Counted from the first letter of the stretch, positions 1 through 12,830 are shown. The stretch: DNA of 64,000 nucleotides from Megascapheus bottae (GCA_024803745.1 JANJXV010000025.1:15022341-15086340); one strand, 5' to 3'. Program-made: numbers and translations. Notes: generated from the sequence alone by a model not told the origin.

Positions 1-1209
1 TGCAGGCTTGGCAGGGTTGGATGTCACAGCACAGGGCTGAGACACCAAGGAAGGGTTTTGGAAATCCACACAGGATGTTTCTCCCTTCAGGAGATCTCAG
101 GAGGATGCAGGGAGAGCTACAATGCAAGGCAAGAGAGCTCTACCTAGTTCGGGGTTTTATATGAACTGCAGGGGCAGGAGGCTGACTAGGGGCCCTAGTC
201 AAGGAACAGATAACCTGCCTCCAGTTAAATTCTGCAGACTTTCAAGCTGGGTTTTAAAAGGAGGTAAAGGAAGGTCTTAGTAGCCACTGTGTAAATTATG
301 TCATCTATAGAAAGGATTGGGCAACACCTATGTTCTGTGTTAGATGGTGTCCAGTCAAAATTGACAACTGTAAGAACCTTAGAATGTGATCTAACTGGAA
401 AATCTGTGCCAATATAATTAATAAAGGTAAGTAGTCAGATTATGGTAGACCTCAAAGCCAGTGACTACTTCACTTTTGAGAAGGTCCATGTGAAGACTCA
501 CAGAAGAGACTATCAGAAGACAGAGGCAGAGTCTGAAATAAGGCAGCTAGCTAGCTACAAGCCAAAGAAACCAAAGATTATAAGAATCCACCCAAACTAG
601 GAAGAGGCAAGGAAGGACCCTCCTCTCACATCCTGAGAGGAAGTGGTATGAGAAGCGGTTTTTAATTCTTCAACCATCATTGTTTAGTGTGCTTTATGAC
701 ACTTCTGGGTCATGTATGTCTCAGCCCTAGGGGGTCTGAAAGCATCATGACCTCATGGCTTGTGGAAACTTGGATTGTTTCAATCCATTCTCATCTTCTG
801 CATATTGAAAGGAGAAAAGGATGAGAATACTGGACTATTTTATTACTTACTTGGGTATGCATTTATTTATGCATCATCTGGTGCAGATCAGACCATGAAC
901 TAGCTCCTAGGGAGATAGTTTCCTTTAACCTCAAGGTACCACTGACGGATGGGAGATATACCCAGTTGACTGGATGCTGAAGAAATAATGCATAAAGGGT
1001 GATAATAAAGGATTACAAAACCCTGGAGATGATAAAACAGGCTGTCCAAGAGGAGCAAGGAGAGGACGGTCTTGGAAGGTTGATACCAAACAGGGTCTTG
1101 GATTGTAAGCAGGAATAAACCAAATGCCCCATTTTCTGAACCATCAGAGCTTTCCTTTGACAGTTCAATTAGATCCCTAGACTTTGCAACTTTATCCCAA
1201 TTAGGAAAT
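1..1209. other. unclassified non-coding DNA
   Basis: No gene or clear repeat is seen. At about 480-650 a stretch containing 'gctacaagccaaagaaacc' and 'aggaagaggcaaggaagga' resembles a motif I associate with ancient mammalian interspersed repeats. I cannot name the family, so it is only a hint. Confidence 0.5.
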
Positions 1210-1219
1210 TTCAAATGTG

Positions 1220-1451
1220 AGCTGGACCCTGGTAGGGGTTCAGGAGGCTCAGATTTGAGGATTTTGGCTCAAAGCTAGCTCAAGCAGGAAAGTCTGTGAG
1301 ACTCTTATCTCCAATTAATCACCAAAAAGCCAGAAAAATAGCTGTGGCTCAAGTGGTAGAGTATTAATCTTGAGCCAAAACTACTTAGGTCCTCAGTTCC
1401 AACCCCAGGACCATCACACACAGGTGCATGCACACACACACACCACAAAAA
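1220..1451 (+). repeat. SINE family B (7SL/B1-like + Geo dimer)
   Basis: A degraded B1-like left half is followed by 'agactcttatctccaatta' and the Geo half 'gtggctcaagtggtagag', ending in a short CA-rich tail. The 10-bp direct repeat ttcaaatgtg at 1210-1219 and 1452-1461 is its target-site duplication. Confidence 0.85.
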
Positions 1452-1461
1452 TTCAAATGTG

Positions 1462-2221
1462 TGATTTTTTAAGCCTAGGTTCTAAGTACCCCAATGTTCT
1501 TTCTAAAATATATAATTATGTTCTTGGCTCATATAATTTCACCCATGATAAAAACCGAACATATCACTGTCACTCTTATTTCGAAATACTGGCAGAATCT
1601 GCTTTACCTCGAAGTGTTCCTGAAAAATTTTACTTGTAAATTGATTTTTAAAATGAGTTAAATCATACTTCACTCACACCCAGGGATATGCAATTCAAAG
1701 AACACTGTGGTTGTGACTTCTTTTGGAAAATTAATTATTATCTTTATTTTTTGGAGGGTGTTAAAGATAAATTTATCTAAATTGGGTAGTAGATCTATAT
1801 AAAATACACTTGTATCCATTTTCACAGATGCAGATGCAAAACACTGTCTGTTTAAATATATTAGGCATAGTGTCTCTCAGCCTGTTGCTGGGTGGCTGAG
1901 CTCTTCAACACCCATCCATTGTGATTTAAGACATTCTCCCGCCAAACATGTCAAATTAGCATCTATATTAATCTTCTTCATATTTGACACAGACCCAGTT
2001 TCAACCCTTCCATTACTGCCATGCCTTCGATTCAACTGTACAATAGATTATTGGAGGAGACAAGATATTATAAACTTTCTATTTAGCATCTAGTCACCGA
2101 CTAATTGCATTTTGATTTGTTTCTTGATGTGGTATGGGAGTGCTGGGAATTGGACAGGGAAAGGTGGATGAGTCATATTTGCCTAATTATAACTTGAAGT
2201 TGTAAAACATAACAGCATTAA
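1462..2221. other. unclassified AT-rich DNA
   Basis: Nothing recognised. There is no coding signal and no clear repeat between the two flanking SINEs. Confidence 0.5.
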
Positions 2222-2455
2222 GCTGGGTACCAGTGGCTCACACCTGTAATCCTAGCTACTCAGGAGGCTGAGGATCTGAGGATTATGGCTTAGAGCCAGT
2301 ATGGGCAGAAAAGCTCATAAGACTCTTATCTCTACTATTAATCAGCAAAATGGCAGAATTAGAGGTTTGGCTCAAGTGGTAGAGCATTATTAGCCTTAAG
2401 CACAAAAGCTCAGGGATAGCGGCCAGGTCCTGAGTTCAAGCCCTAGGATCAGCAC
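2222..2455 (+). repeat. SINE family B, full length
   Basis: The 7SL-like start 'gctgggtaccagtggctca' and 'cctagctactcaggaggct' lead into the Geo half 'ggctcaagtggtagagcat', ending 'gttcaagccctaggatcag'. The tail is A/T-rich rather than pure poly-A. No convincing target-site duplication. Confidence 0.9.
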
Positions 2456-2679
2456 AAATATAAAATAAGTTAACAATATTAATACCATAGTAACATGAAT
2501 CAACATGAAAAATGATACAGAAAAGGAGTTCTGACAACATGGATCTAGAAGAAATGTCATTTCTTTAATATCTACTATGGACTGGCAATGGTACTTGGGA
2601 CTTTGTAATTTTATTGTGCTGTACTGGGTTTTGAAATCAGGAATAGTAAATTATCCCTTAGCTATATTTTTACTTAGGG

Positions 2680-2812
2680 TTGGGGCTCTACCAACTGAGC
2701 CACATTGCCACTTCTGGGTTTTTTTTTGCTGGTTAGTTGGAGATCAGCATTTTAGGATTTCAGCCTCCTGAGTAGTTAGGATTAAAAAGGTAAGCTACCA
2801 GCATCCACTTTG
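2680..2812 (-). repeat. SINE family B fragment
   Basis: The antisense B1-like part 'cagcctcctgagtagttag' is preceded by the linker 'ttttttttgctggttagtt' and the end of the Geo half. It is 3'-truncated and diverged. Confidence 0.75.
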
Positions 2813-5099
2813 AGGGTTTTTTTTTTCAAATCTCCCTCCAACTGTAATATATACTATTTCTAATTCACAATTAATGGAATGGAAGCCTAGGAATACTAAG
2901 TCTATGTTTCCCAGCTGAAATGTAGTAGTACAGCTGACACTGAACTAGTGTTATATGGTAGGCCTTCTCACTTAGAGATATGGGTTCCAGCCCTATGTGG
3001 GCCTCTTTTCTGTGTACCTGATTCTTCATCTATCACAAAGACATCTTCCTCTTCATCCCTGAGACCCCCTCTGTTTTCTTTTTGTTGGCATTTTTCAATG
3101 AACTTTCTAGAAGGCCTTGAGCTACTTTTAAACAGCCTTCCAGCCCACCATACCTCCCCATAGTCAATGAAATCGAACTCAAAATCCAAGAATAGCTAAA
3201 CCTCTACTTCAGTTCCCAAGAGTCATTTCACTTACTGAAATACTTACCACACTACCATCCAATTACTATGTAAAACACCTTGGGAGACCATTAATACAAA
3301 AGGTTATATATTCCAAAACCCAAATGTCATTTTGTATTAGACATTTTCTTAAGGGCTACTTATCTCAGGATGAATTCCAAGAATGAGTGCTTAATAATTA
3401 TTTTGCATTTAAACAACCTACTTATGAATTCCAGGGATACATTGTGTCACAGTACGGCTTCTGCAGGATACAGCAATTATTATAAATGCTGAGGGATTAA
3501 CTGGTACAGCTTTGCAGGCTGACAAAATGACACATCTGTATTAGATCGGTGGTAGGTCATCAACTAGAGTCCTTCCTTCCTTTCTACTCCTGCATTTCAC
3601 TCCAGAAAATGGGCCTCTGGTTACCATATCCTAACCCAGAGAGAAAAACATATAAAACCCATACAGAAATACTGGACCCAATCACAGATATTTTATCATT
3701 TTGTTGAATTACTATACTAACAAAAAATAAGATTTTAGAAGCTAAGGGTATTTTTACATAGACTCTTTATGAATTTGACTTAAAAAGCCAACTCAGCCAT
3801 AGAAATACAGAGTTTAAATCTATTTAGATTTATGAGGCTTGTCTTTACAAGAAAAACTATGAATCAGGGAGGAAAAAAAACCAGGATTGGCTTAAAATGT
3901 GTGTGTGCATGCGTGTAAGGGACTGGGATGGGAAAGAAAACTCTCATGAACCCAAATAGCCAAGCTCCATGTAGCTTTAGTAAGTAACCATGTTAGGATG
4001 AGCATTTAACAGTCTCATTAAATCATAATTTGAAAGAATGCATTTTGTTCCTTCTTCTTTTGGCTCCAAATAAATAAAACTGAGTTCAATTCTAATAAGA
4101 ATCTTTGGAACAGCTGTTGTGTGCTACAGAATCTGTAATAACCTTATAATTGTATTAGATGTGGCATGGAAAATGTTTATGTTTCTCTTCTAGTCTGAAC
4201 TGTACTAAATAACAGAAGCCAAAGAACAGTGATTCATTATAAATTCCAAGGGCTTAAGGGCTGTGTTTCTGGAGATGGTAGGCTAAGAGTACTGAGTGAA
4301 ATTCCTTTGTAGATGCTATGCTAGGCTGGACCAGACTGAAGTAGCCAGTTAGTTTTCTTTCCATGCACACCATTGGTGTCTTGCCCTTCTTTCAAACATC
4401 TAAACACCTGCCTGATCCCTTGGATCTTAGAAGCACCTACTTTGTAATCTCAGACTGGTAGGTTGTATTGGCTGCAAAATCCCTAAGGTCATCCTCTTTC
4501 TTGATTTTCCTCTAGCAGGGGGAATTGAACAAATGTTTATTCTCTAGATCTGCTGTTCAGTTTTTCCCTTCAGGCTCCGGAGGTGCACCTGCGTGAATCC
4601 TATCCACTGGCTTCATGACCTACTGCTTCTCATTGGGTTTTATCAAGAAGGACCTCTGAAGGAGGGTGTGCAGTCTGGTACAGCTTTCTGGTATATTTAA
4701 CTACAGCTTCCTGGTATATTTAATTTTAGGCTGTCATTTTTTTCCTACCATTGCTACCTTTCAGAGATTGTTAAGTATATAACAACAACACTTGCATTCA
4801 GAAATTTCTTTTTTTCTGAGTGTTCATGAGCTCCCCAGCTCCCATGTTGACTCTTGGGTTGTACAATACAGTTAGAGAGCACGGCTGGCCAGGAGTGAGT
4901 TTCTGTCATGCATAAATGCCACTGAGGAATGGCCTCCATCAGCACGCAGGGGAAGTGTTGGTCTAGAGTTACTGCCCAGGACAGGTGGTGTGGGCTCTCG
5001 CCTCACACCAGCACATCCTTCCAGGGTGACTTCTGTCATTCCAGCAGCTGTTGTCTCCCACCAGGACTCATTATGTACTGGATGACAACAACGGGGTTC
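2813..5099. other. unclassified DNA, no gene
   Basis: There are only short open frames in overlapping frames on both strands. The one at 2968-3189 on the minus strand encodes an acidic patch but matches nothing I recognise. A short TG-rich run lies near 3898-3915, and a 23-bp tandem duplication at 4680-4725 is listed separately. Confidence 0.5.
4680..4725 (+). repeat. 23-bp tandem duplication
   Basis: Two adjacent copies of acagctt(t/c)ctggtatattt, each 23 bp with two or so mismatches, at 4680-4702 and 4703-4725. This looks like a replication-slippage product. Confidence 0.85.
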
Positions 5100-5205
5100 A
5101 GCATTTGTGAGTTAAGAAATAGGTGATCTGGGCAGGTCACTTCCTTTCCTAGGCTCTGTGTCCTTATCTCTAGGTAAAGGGGAAAAGGGATAAGGATAGA
5201 CACAA
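5100..5205 (+). repeat. possible MIR fragment
   Basis: 'gatctgggcaggtcacttcc' followed by a cctc-like and 'tctctaggtaaaggggaa' pattern resembles the MIR core (gacc-ttgggcaag-tcact ... ctgtaaaatgggga). It is strongly diverged. Confidence 0.35.
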
Positions 5206-5654
5206 GGATTTCCAAATAATGCTTTATTCACTCCAAAACCAATGTGACTCCTCTGCAGGAAAATTAGCTAAAAGTTCCTCAGGACCAAACTTTATCACTG
5301 GCTTGTCCTCTACTTCACATTCTTGGTAAGATAAGAAAGTATTGATCAGATTAACATCTGCTGTCCTTTGCAGGGAGAGAGGAAATGGAACCTCTACATA
5401 CGTGTAGAGTTTCAAAGTTGAGGGGTGTGAGAATAGAATGAAATGATGATAACATGACATGTTGCATTTTACAAAGCCTGGTCACATGTGTTATCTTTCA
5501 TTCTTACGACACACTCAGAGAAATAAATACTAGTATATCATCTTTACTCACCAAAGGGGCCATGGGTATTTCCTACCGTCATAGAAATAAGAGGCTACAA
5601 AAAATTATAAGTGTACATGGAAACATGCACAGGGTTATAAAACATATGAACTGA

Positions 5655-6048
5655 AGTATGGTATATACAGGGGAGAATGCCAATGGTATAACTCTTTTGA
5701 ATAATTAACTTATAGTCTGACCAAATTAACATCAGAATGCTTGAACTTGAGGTACTGAGGATGAGTGAAGTCAAGGGGTAGATGCAGATGAATGGAGAGA
5801 TGTGTGGTAGAATACAATCATAATGTTATATATGTATATATACACATATATATGTATGTGTATGAACTATATATTCTCTATATATGTGTGTGAAAATGGA
5901 AATAGAAAAATTGAGGGGATGTGTGGGTTTAGGAGAGATGAGAGAGAAAGAGGGAAAGGGTGACAAGGATCAAGAAGTATTAATCTCATAGACCAGCAGT
6001 CAAATTGAAACCTCTTTGTACAACTACTTAAATACCATAAAAAAAGAA
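5655..6048 (+). mobile_element. L1 3'-UTR fragment with internal AT microsatellite
   Basis: 'ggtataactcttttgaataa' and the end 'gtacaactacttaaatacc' plus an A-rich tail match other L1 3' ends in this window (36.7, 43.5, 48.5 kb). A (TA/TATG)-rich stretch at about 5825-5890 interrupts it. ORF2 is not present, so this is a dead 5'-truncated copy. Confidence 0.7.
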
Positions 6049-6052
6049 AAAA

Positions 6053-6278
6053 GCTGGAGGCCAGTGGCTCATGGCTGTTACTCTAGCTACTCAGGAGGTT
6101 GAGATCTGAGAATTACAGTTCAAAGCCAACCCTGGGCAGGAATGTCCATGAGATTCTTATCACCAATAAACTATTGAGAAAAAAAGCCAGAAGGGGCTCA
6201 AGTGGTAGAACACTAGCCTTGAGCAAAGAGGCCCAGGGACAGTGCCCAGATTCCAAGTGCAAGTCCCAGGACAGGCAG
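6053..6278 (+). repeat. SINE family B, full length
   Basis: It begins 'gctggaggccagtggctca' and ends 'gtgcaagtcccaggacagg' with an A-rich tail. It sits directly on the A-rich tail of the L1 fragment upstream, a common target for L1-driven insertion. Confidence 0.9.
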
Positions 6279-6800
6279 AAAAAACATCTGCTACTGAGCT
6301 AAGACTGAAATACAGTGGTCCAAAATCAGGAGTCATTTTCATATGCCACATGCTTCTCTAACAGCTCAGTCTAGGATTCAGTTTTCCTGAATCAAATCTA
6401 AGATAAAGAAAATCCCTATAGACTCACTTCCCTCATTTTTCCAAGATAGTCAACAGACAGAAAAAAAAAAAGATCAAAATAGCCATCACATATAAACCAT
6501 AGATGCCACTCAGGTGTCCTGGAAGCAGGGGGTTGTTGGAGTCACCTGATTAAATTTGATAGTATGGCCCTGATTTTCAAGCTGTCATTACCTCTGGTTG
6601 GCTTCCCACTTGGAAGGACCTTATTGGTTCCTCTGAGGTTTGAAGTCTTATCTCACACTACAGCTGAGTGACTGAATTTTGTGTCTCTGTAGGTTTTGCT
6701 CACTTGGGCCCCCTAGGCTGCCAAGTGGCATACTATGAGTCACAGTCCATAAACTTGAAGTGCCATGTGGGTTTTTCTAAGAGGCTCCATAGTGTGGCTC

Positions 6801-6973
6801 AATTGTCCTCAGGCTTCAGTCTACATCAGAATCATCTGGAAGGGCCTAAAGCACAGACACTAGGTTCTGTCCCTGTGATCTCTAATATAGCAGGTGGAGG
6901 ATAGAGACTAAGAGTTTGCATTTCTTGAACAAGTTTCCCTGGTGAACCTGAGGATCCACACTTTGAGGAGTTA
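6801..6973. mobile_element. MER5-like hAT DNA transposon relic
   Basis: 'catcagaatcatctggaagg', 'gagtttgcatttcttgaaca', 'agtttccctggtgaacctga' and 'atccacactttgagga' match, in order, the pattern I know for MER5A-type non-autonomous hAT-Charlie elements. It has no coding capacity. Confidence 0.75.
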
Positions 6974-7009
6974 AATAAAGGTAATGGAAGTGGGCTTTAG
7001 TATTGTAAA

Positions 7010-7125
7010 GGTTTTCAAATGTGACCTTGGCTGAGCTTCATGGGCAAATGACTAGATCTCCTACAGATTTGGCTTCTTCCCATTGAAGGTAAGGATAATG
7101 GTGTCACTAACAGTATCTGAACATG
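7010..7125 (+). repeat. possible MIR fragment
   Basis: 'gtgaccttggctgagcttca' with a later 'gaaggtaaggataatggtgt' resembles MIR order (ctgtgaccttggg ... gtaaaatggggataat). Weak. Confidence 0.35.
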
Positions 7126-9345
7126 GCTAGATGAGGTGGTCCATGTAGATATAACCCAGAGGCAGCGAGTTGTGTTCCCCAAATCACTGAGTTCCTGTGT
7201 CTTTGCAAAAGACAGAACTCACCTCCTCCCAGAACATCTTTAGCCTTTGTGGTTCACCCATGGGAAAAGCTAAGGACACAGAAGGGGAAGTTTATATCGC
7301 ACAGCAACCCAACATCTCTCTTTTTTCTATTGGCCAGATTCTTTATCTCAATCCAGAAATCACGAGACTCCACTGTTCTTAAATTTCTGATTGTTAAGAT
7401 AGCAGAGTGATACAATTCTGCCACTGCCTTTCCTTTCCCACACTTCGATGTTTCTAAAGGAAAAGATAAAAAATAATTGAAAAAGTAAAAGAAAAACCAA
7501 CAACAACTGAAACCCCCCAGGGGACTCAAGTTCAGAAGCAGCTCCTGGGAGGGAGGGGGTCTTTTATGTTGTTAGTTCTTCTTGGCCTCTCAGTTTTCTC
7601 TACCCCCTAGGTAGTTTATTAGAGCACCATCCTCCTCTAAAATCCCTTTCATCTCCCAATAAAGGGGACAAAATTTCTTCCCTATAGAGTAAGACTTGAT
7701 TGCTCTGTCAAGGGGATGATGGGTGGCACTAAGTTCCTCAACACCATCTTAGCATCATCTGCCCTCTGCTCATAGAGCCGTGAGTACTGAGTTCTCAGAC
7801 TTCAATTGGGATATCTCCACCTGGTCCAACTGCTTTTGGGTGAGGTGTGGCCATCGCTCTCTGCTCCTCTCAGAATTTATGCACCAGTAAGAACTTTAGC
7901 GTGAACCCCAAAAGCACACCAATGCAGGTCCTAAGGGAGCTAATAACCCATAGCCCCAGGCTCTCCTATTCCTTCTGTCCTCCAAAGAGTCAGGGCCCCC
8001 CATGTACCTCTCACTCACAGCCAGATGGTATCTGTTCCTACTCTTTGGTGCCTCTGACTCTATCAGAAAAACAATGATCTCCTTCCCAACCCTTTCTCTG
8101 CTCTATGCTGGTTTTCCAGCTGTTTAACCTATTTCTGCTAGAAGGTTCTGTTTTCCTGTACACCTAACCTTATCTTCCCTTTTGCTGCCATCTCTGTTTC
8201 TCATGATAACTCAAAATTACCTCCACTGAAAGCAGGATACAGGGATACCCAATCCTTTTACCATCAGAAAGTGAGACATGATCATTGACCATAATGCTTG
8301 TCACAAACAATTCCAGTCCTCACTGATTCTACTGTGCCTCATTTTCCCAACTATACTGAGGATCCCCACATCTTTTAGCTTCTGTGACATTCTCTCTTGA
8401 ATCTCCAAAGGAAAGACAGCACAAAGGTATATATCCCTGTATAAGCACACTGTTAATATTAATTCAAGTTTTTACATTCCTGGGTATCTGTATGAAATCA
8501 TGCGTCTGGCCAGGTAAGTGACTTTGTCTTCAGGTAGGGCTGTATTTGATGCCTAGTTAAATGCAATAAGCATTTCATTCATTGCCCTTGCTCCTAGGTG
8601 CATGCGTCCCTTTGCCCATAACAGTCCCTGGAAAGTACTTTAGTCTTGCTGCAGTTGGAAATGCTGAGAATCTACATTCAGACAGTTCATACTTTCAAAT
8701 ATGATGTGGTGCTGTAAATAAGCATATTCGTTAGATGGCATCTAAACTGCTGCCTGCCTATCTTGGGTATCCAATGGGCTCACATCCATCTCTGCTTCAG
8801 AAAGGGATTCAGTGAATTCATATACAGCATAAAATGTGAGGTCTTTTGCAAATACCTGTGCTTCCAACCTGCACTAATTTTATTTCTAGCGACACTTGTG
8901 TAGTCCATCCTTTCTAAGTTTCTAATTACTTCTCCATACCAAGGATTCAATAGAATATTCTTTTGTCAGTTTTACTCCAAGTGTCCAGGCAGGCTGTCCT
9001 GCCAGCTTCCAGAGAGGGAAATACATCCAAGTTGTCATGTTAATCACAGGCCAACTGGGAGTAGGCTATTTACACTTGTGTCACTTCCTCCAAGACTCGA
9101 TTACTGTAATTGCCTATTGACTATGTGCTCTGCCAGCTTCCACACCAGCTCCAGCTGACAGGGCCAAGTGCAGTGGGCAGATCAGATCATGTCACCGTGA
9201 AAGGGAATCTTCCAATACATAAGAAGAGGAGCCTTCAAGTCTGCTCACCCTTCACCCTCCTAAGCCCTTGATCCTCAAGTTGTTCCTGTACCTTTTTCTC
9301 CCCTATTTTGAGCCTACAACAGTATGACTTTAGCCAAGAATCTCT
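7126..9345. other. unclassified DNA, no gene
   Basis: No SINE, LINE or gene is recognised over about 2.2 kb. Short open frames are present in overlapping frames on both strands and show no domain. Confidence 0.5.
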
Positions 9346-9355
9346 CTGGATTTTT

Positions 9356-9549
9356 TTTTTTTTTGCCAGTCCTAGGCTTGAGCTCAGGGCCTGAGCGCTG
9401 TCCTTGGACTTTCTCAAGGCTAGAGCTCTACCATTTGAGCCTCAGCACCACTTCTGGCTTTTTTCTATGTATGTGGTACCGAGGAATTGAACCCAGGTCT
9501 TCATACATGCTAGGCAAGCACTTTAACCACTAGGCCAAACTCTGGGCCC
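9356..9549 (-). repeat. SINE family A (IDL-Geo-like dimer)
   Basis: Antisense order: T-run, 'gccagtcctaggcttgagct', 'tctaccatttgagcctcagc', then the ID-like half 'ggtaccgaggaattgaaccc' and 'gctaggcaagcactttaacc'. The target-site duplication is ctggattttt at 9346-9355 and 9550-9559. Well preserved. Confidence 0.93.
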
Positions 9550-9559
9550 CTGGATTTTT

Positions 9560-10372
9560 AACCATAGATTTTTGCCCCCTTTCTTTGTGGTCAAATCCTG
9601 CCCAATACAATTATCCAAGGTTATGCAGAGTCTTGTTTAAAGGCATTTGTTTTCATTTGGAATGGTCTGAGGCCTTCACTGTATTTTTTTAAATTTAAGC
9701 TTTCTACTTATCTCATCTGCTTTAAATTGATTGGCATGGATTTTTCCATTGTCTATCATTAGTGCTTTTGTGAGTAGGGGAGGGTGATCATGACCATCCA
9801 TAGTTTCCTTTTCCAGCGGACCATGTCATGGTGATCTGACTCCACCCTTACAAGCTATGTGCAGGCTTCCATTTCCTTCAATACATATAAACTGGTTTGA
9901 AAGAAGACCCATGGGTGAATGTAATTCCTGCCATTTCAGGCACGAGAGCCCTCTTCAACATTCCTGCTGCTACCTCTCCAACCTAAACTTTACACAACTT
10001 GTGCTCTAACTCAGCTGACTTCCACAACTGAATTTAGCCTAAATCACTGCCATCTACTGCGATTGCCCTGGACAAATCTCCTCAGTCATCTGGCTCTGAA
10101 ATGAAAAGTGGTTCCTCACTGCTCATTTGATGGAGGGTAATGAGCTGCTGTTTCTACAAGATTACTTACCTGATGAGACAGGAGGACTCAATTGGAAAGA
10201 CCCAGGCAGGACCCCAGAAGATTCTGGCTGAGCGCTTTTATAGGACTGAGCAAGAAATTTTTTTTTGGTGGAGCACAGTCAATGTGCTTTCTCTCCCTTT
10301 TAGCTCCAATAAATTAATGTGGCCCTTTGTCTCTGTAAAATATCTTACCAACTTATTTTTTTCCCTTCTAAG
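9560..10372. other. unclassified DNA, no gene
   Basis: Nothing recognised. Confidence 0.5.
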
Positions 10373-10455
10373 ATCAGAATCACCTGGAACTCTTTCTTAT
10401 CCCAAGAGGTGCTGCTGCTGACGGTCCCGATTCTAACCTCTGAGAACTACTAGCT
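10373..10455. mobile_element. possible MER5-like relic fragment
   Basis: 'gatcagaatcacctggaact' followed by 'gctgctgctgacggtcccga' and 'ctctgagaactactag' is consistent with the two ends of a MER5-type hAT element with its centre lost. Confidence 0.5.
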
Positions 10456-11217
10456 CTGAGTCCAAAATCTAACAGGCCATTGTAGCATGAAATGCCTTCA
10501 GTCATCAGGCTGCTTTATCCTACTTCAGCACGTATATGCCTGTGATACTAGTTCCCTTGTGGTTCTTACAAGAAATAAAGCACTAATCACCTCCTTGCCT
10601 TTTGTTATTACTGCGAACTTTCTTGTATTATCGCCTGCTCTGCCTGTCTGGCTCAGCTTATGTCACCCAAGTTCTATGTCAGGCACCATCTTCTCTACAA
10701 ACCAAGTCCTTCCCTGGGGTGAATCAACACTACCAAGAGACCACAACTGTACACAGAACAACTAGAGGATCAAGAGCTACACACAGTTCGCCCATCAGGA
10801 CATATTAGACTCTGAGTGTTTCTATATAAATTTTGCCCCTGTTAGACTGTGGGGGCATAATTAATAAACAGTTGCTCTAAAATGTCCACAACAATGCCTG
10901 AACATGTATATGCAGCTCACTTTTGCTTGTGAGCTTGGTTATTTCATGGCCTCCACTTCATTCCATTAACCAGGGGATTGAGTTTGAACAGGAGTCCTCT
11001 CCATGGGACCATGGTATTTATTTGGCATAAGTTGGAATCCTGTGTGAAAGAAGCTTAGGGAAATATGTGTTGGCCCTTGCATGTCGCATGGTTTCCCTGT
11101 AGTGCATGATTCCAATCTGTACCTCTAATTACCACATAGGAACCTATCCAGACAACAGAGGTACTTGACATTGTTGTGTATTTGAGTAGTATTCTATTAT
11201 ATTCATGCATTTTCACA
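10456..11217. other. unclassified DNA
   Basis: Pyrimidine-rich. 'gactgtgggggcataattaa' and 'taaacagttgctct' at about 10846-10880 faintly recall an L2 3' end. Not enough for a call. Confidence 0.4.
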
Positions 11218-11305
11218 GCTAGGGATATAGCTCACTGATACAGCATTTGCCAAATAAATGCAAGACCATGAGATTGATCTGCAGAACAACACAGGAAAAG
11301 AAAAC
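11218..11305 (+). repeat. ID-like SINE monomer (family C)
   Basis: 'gctagggatatagctcactg' (A-box region), 'gcatttgccaaataaatgca' and 'gagattgatctgcagaacaa' (B-box region) match an ID/tRNA-Ala-derived monomer with an A-rich tail. It is the same unit as the left half of family A. Confidence 0.8.
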
Positions 11306-11704
11306 CCTTAAACAATAGCCATACATGTTCACACAACTTTTAGTAAAATGTAAAAGAAAAAATATTCTGAGATATACTCTGGTGTTCCAATTGGTAAGAA
11401 CTCATCATTTCTTTTCAGAAAATTGCCCCATGGTGTCTGAATATTCACACATGAGAATTCAGAGTATGAGTGACAGTCTAAGGCAGGAGTGCGAGTGGAC
11501 AGGGCTGAGCAGTGTTTTCAGTGGGGAAGGAGCCAGCATGGGTCTTAGGAGGCCTTGAGTTCTTTGATCATGACTTAGCCATGATTCACCATGCTGTTCT
11601 TAGTTTCTCTTTCTTTCCAATGAACTACCCAGCCGCTCAGCTTTAAAACTGTACCACCTTCTTTAAAGTGACAATTTTACTTATTAAAAAAAAAATCCCC
11701 CAAA

Positions 11705-11932
11705 GGAGCTGAACTGATGGCTTATGCCTATAATCTTAGCTTCTCAGGAGCTGAGATCTGAGGATCAAGGTTCAAAGCCAGCCTGGGCAAGAATATCTGT
11801 GATACTTTTATCTCCAATTAAGCATCAAAAAAGCCTAAAGTGGAGTTGTGGTTCAAGCAGTAGAGCACCAGCTTTGAGTGAAAAAGCTAAGTGGAAGTAC
11901 TCAGGTCCTGCATTCAAAGCCCAGTACCCATG
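11705..11932 (+). repeat. SINE family B with CA-repeat tail
   Basis: The left half ('cttagcttctcaggagctga') and the Geo half ('gtggttcaagcagtagagca') end at 'cattcaaagcccagtaccca', running straight into a CA microsatellite. Confidence 0.88.
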
Positions 11933-11935
11933 CAT

Positions 11936-11958
11936 GCACACACAAGCACACACACACA

Positions 11959-12005
<47 letters not shown>
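11936..12005 (+). repeat. (CA)n microsatellite in SINE tail
   Basis: About 70 bp of CA with two CAAG interruptions, directly continuing the 3' tail of the family B SINE. It gives rise to spurious His/Thr-repeat open frames. Confidence 0.97.
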
Positions 12006-12007
<2 letters not shown>

Positions 12008-12581
12008 TTAAACAATTATATCCTCGTTGCCCTGTGCTCATTAGGCCTCCTCTTTGAGGGGAGAGGAGGGAGTGAAGCCAGCTTTGAGTTTTTAGAATGC
12101 TGTAAAGGCAGACATCATTGTGCGGGATGGGAACTCCATCTATGGATGCAAAGACTGAGGTTCTGAAAGTTCCTTCTAATCCATGGTTTCAGTGAGTAAC
12201 TAAAGGTTAACCCTCACCCCTCCTGTAAGTATTCGGCATTCTTATTACATGTTCTTCATCTTGCTGCAAAAGTGACACCTCTAAACTATACCTATCTCCA
12301 TCTCCAAACAACACCTCGCTCCATCTCCCAAGTATGTTCTCCCACGCATAACAGAATGGTTACCTAGGCTTGAACTCAAGCGTCTCATTTGACTTCTGCC
12401 TCTCTCTCCATGGTACTGCCTGTTTGGTTCTGAGGTCTGTGGCCCTCCCATACTGCCTTTGGCATGTCCACTACACTTTCCTGGGTCTTTGGGATCATTG
12501 ATCAGGCCTTACTCTTCTCATTTCAACCTGTCTACCCTTCAGAAGCAGGTCCTGAGATAGGGACTCATGAGCGAGTAAGCA
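12006..12581. other. unclassified DNA, no gene
   Basis: Nothing recognised. Confidence 0.5.
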
Positions 12582-12830
12582 GTAGTCTCCCCTTATCTGT
12601 GGTTTTGTTTTTTGAGCTTTCAGTGTTCAGTTAACCATAATCTGGAACTATTTAATGGGGACATGACAGAAACAAACAATTCCTAGTTTTATATTATGCA
12701 TTATACTGAGGGATACTTGAATAAAGGTACTACAAAAATCAAAACATGGGTCTGATAACTGAGATGTTAATAAATAACTAATGGAAGTGTAGCAAAAAGA
12801 TCACAGACCCATTGTAGACCAAGGGGTATT
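12582..12830. mobile_element. Tigger/MER2-like Tc1-mariner relic
   Basis: 'cagtagtctccccttatctg' followed by 'tttcagtgttcagttaacca' and 'acatgacagaaacaaacaat' follows the terminal region of pogo-type (Tigger/MER2) elements (cagtag-cccccttatccg..., ...gaaataaacaattc). No transposase remains. Confidence 0.6.

Noticed and set aside
480..650. LTR or DNA-transposon relic
   Set aside because: Only two short motifs resemble a known old repeat, so it is left as a remark inside the unclassified stretch.
2968..3189. Minus-strand frame with an acidic DEEEDVFVIDEES patch
   Set aside because: 73 codons, overlapped by a plus-strand frame, with no homologue I recognise, no splice context and no neighbours. 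Treated as chance.
7838..8080. Possible exon because of a C-rich, less repetitive stretch with an open frame
   Set aside because: No consistent splice signals, no recognisable protein and no second exon nearby.
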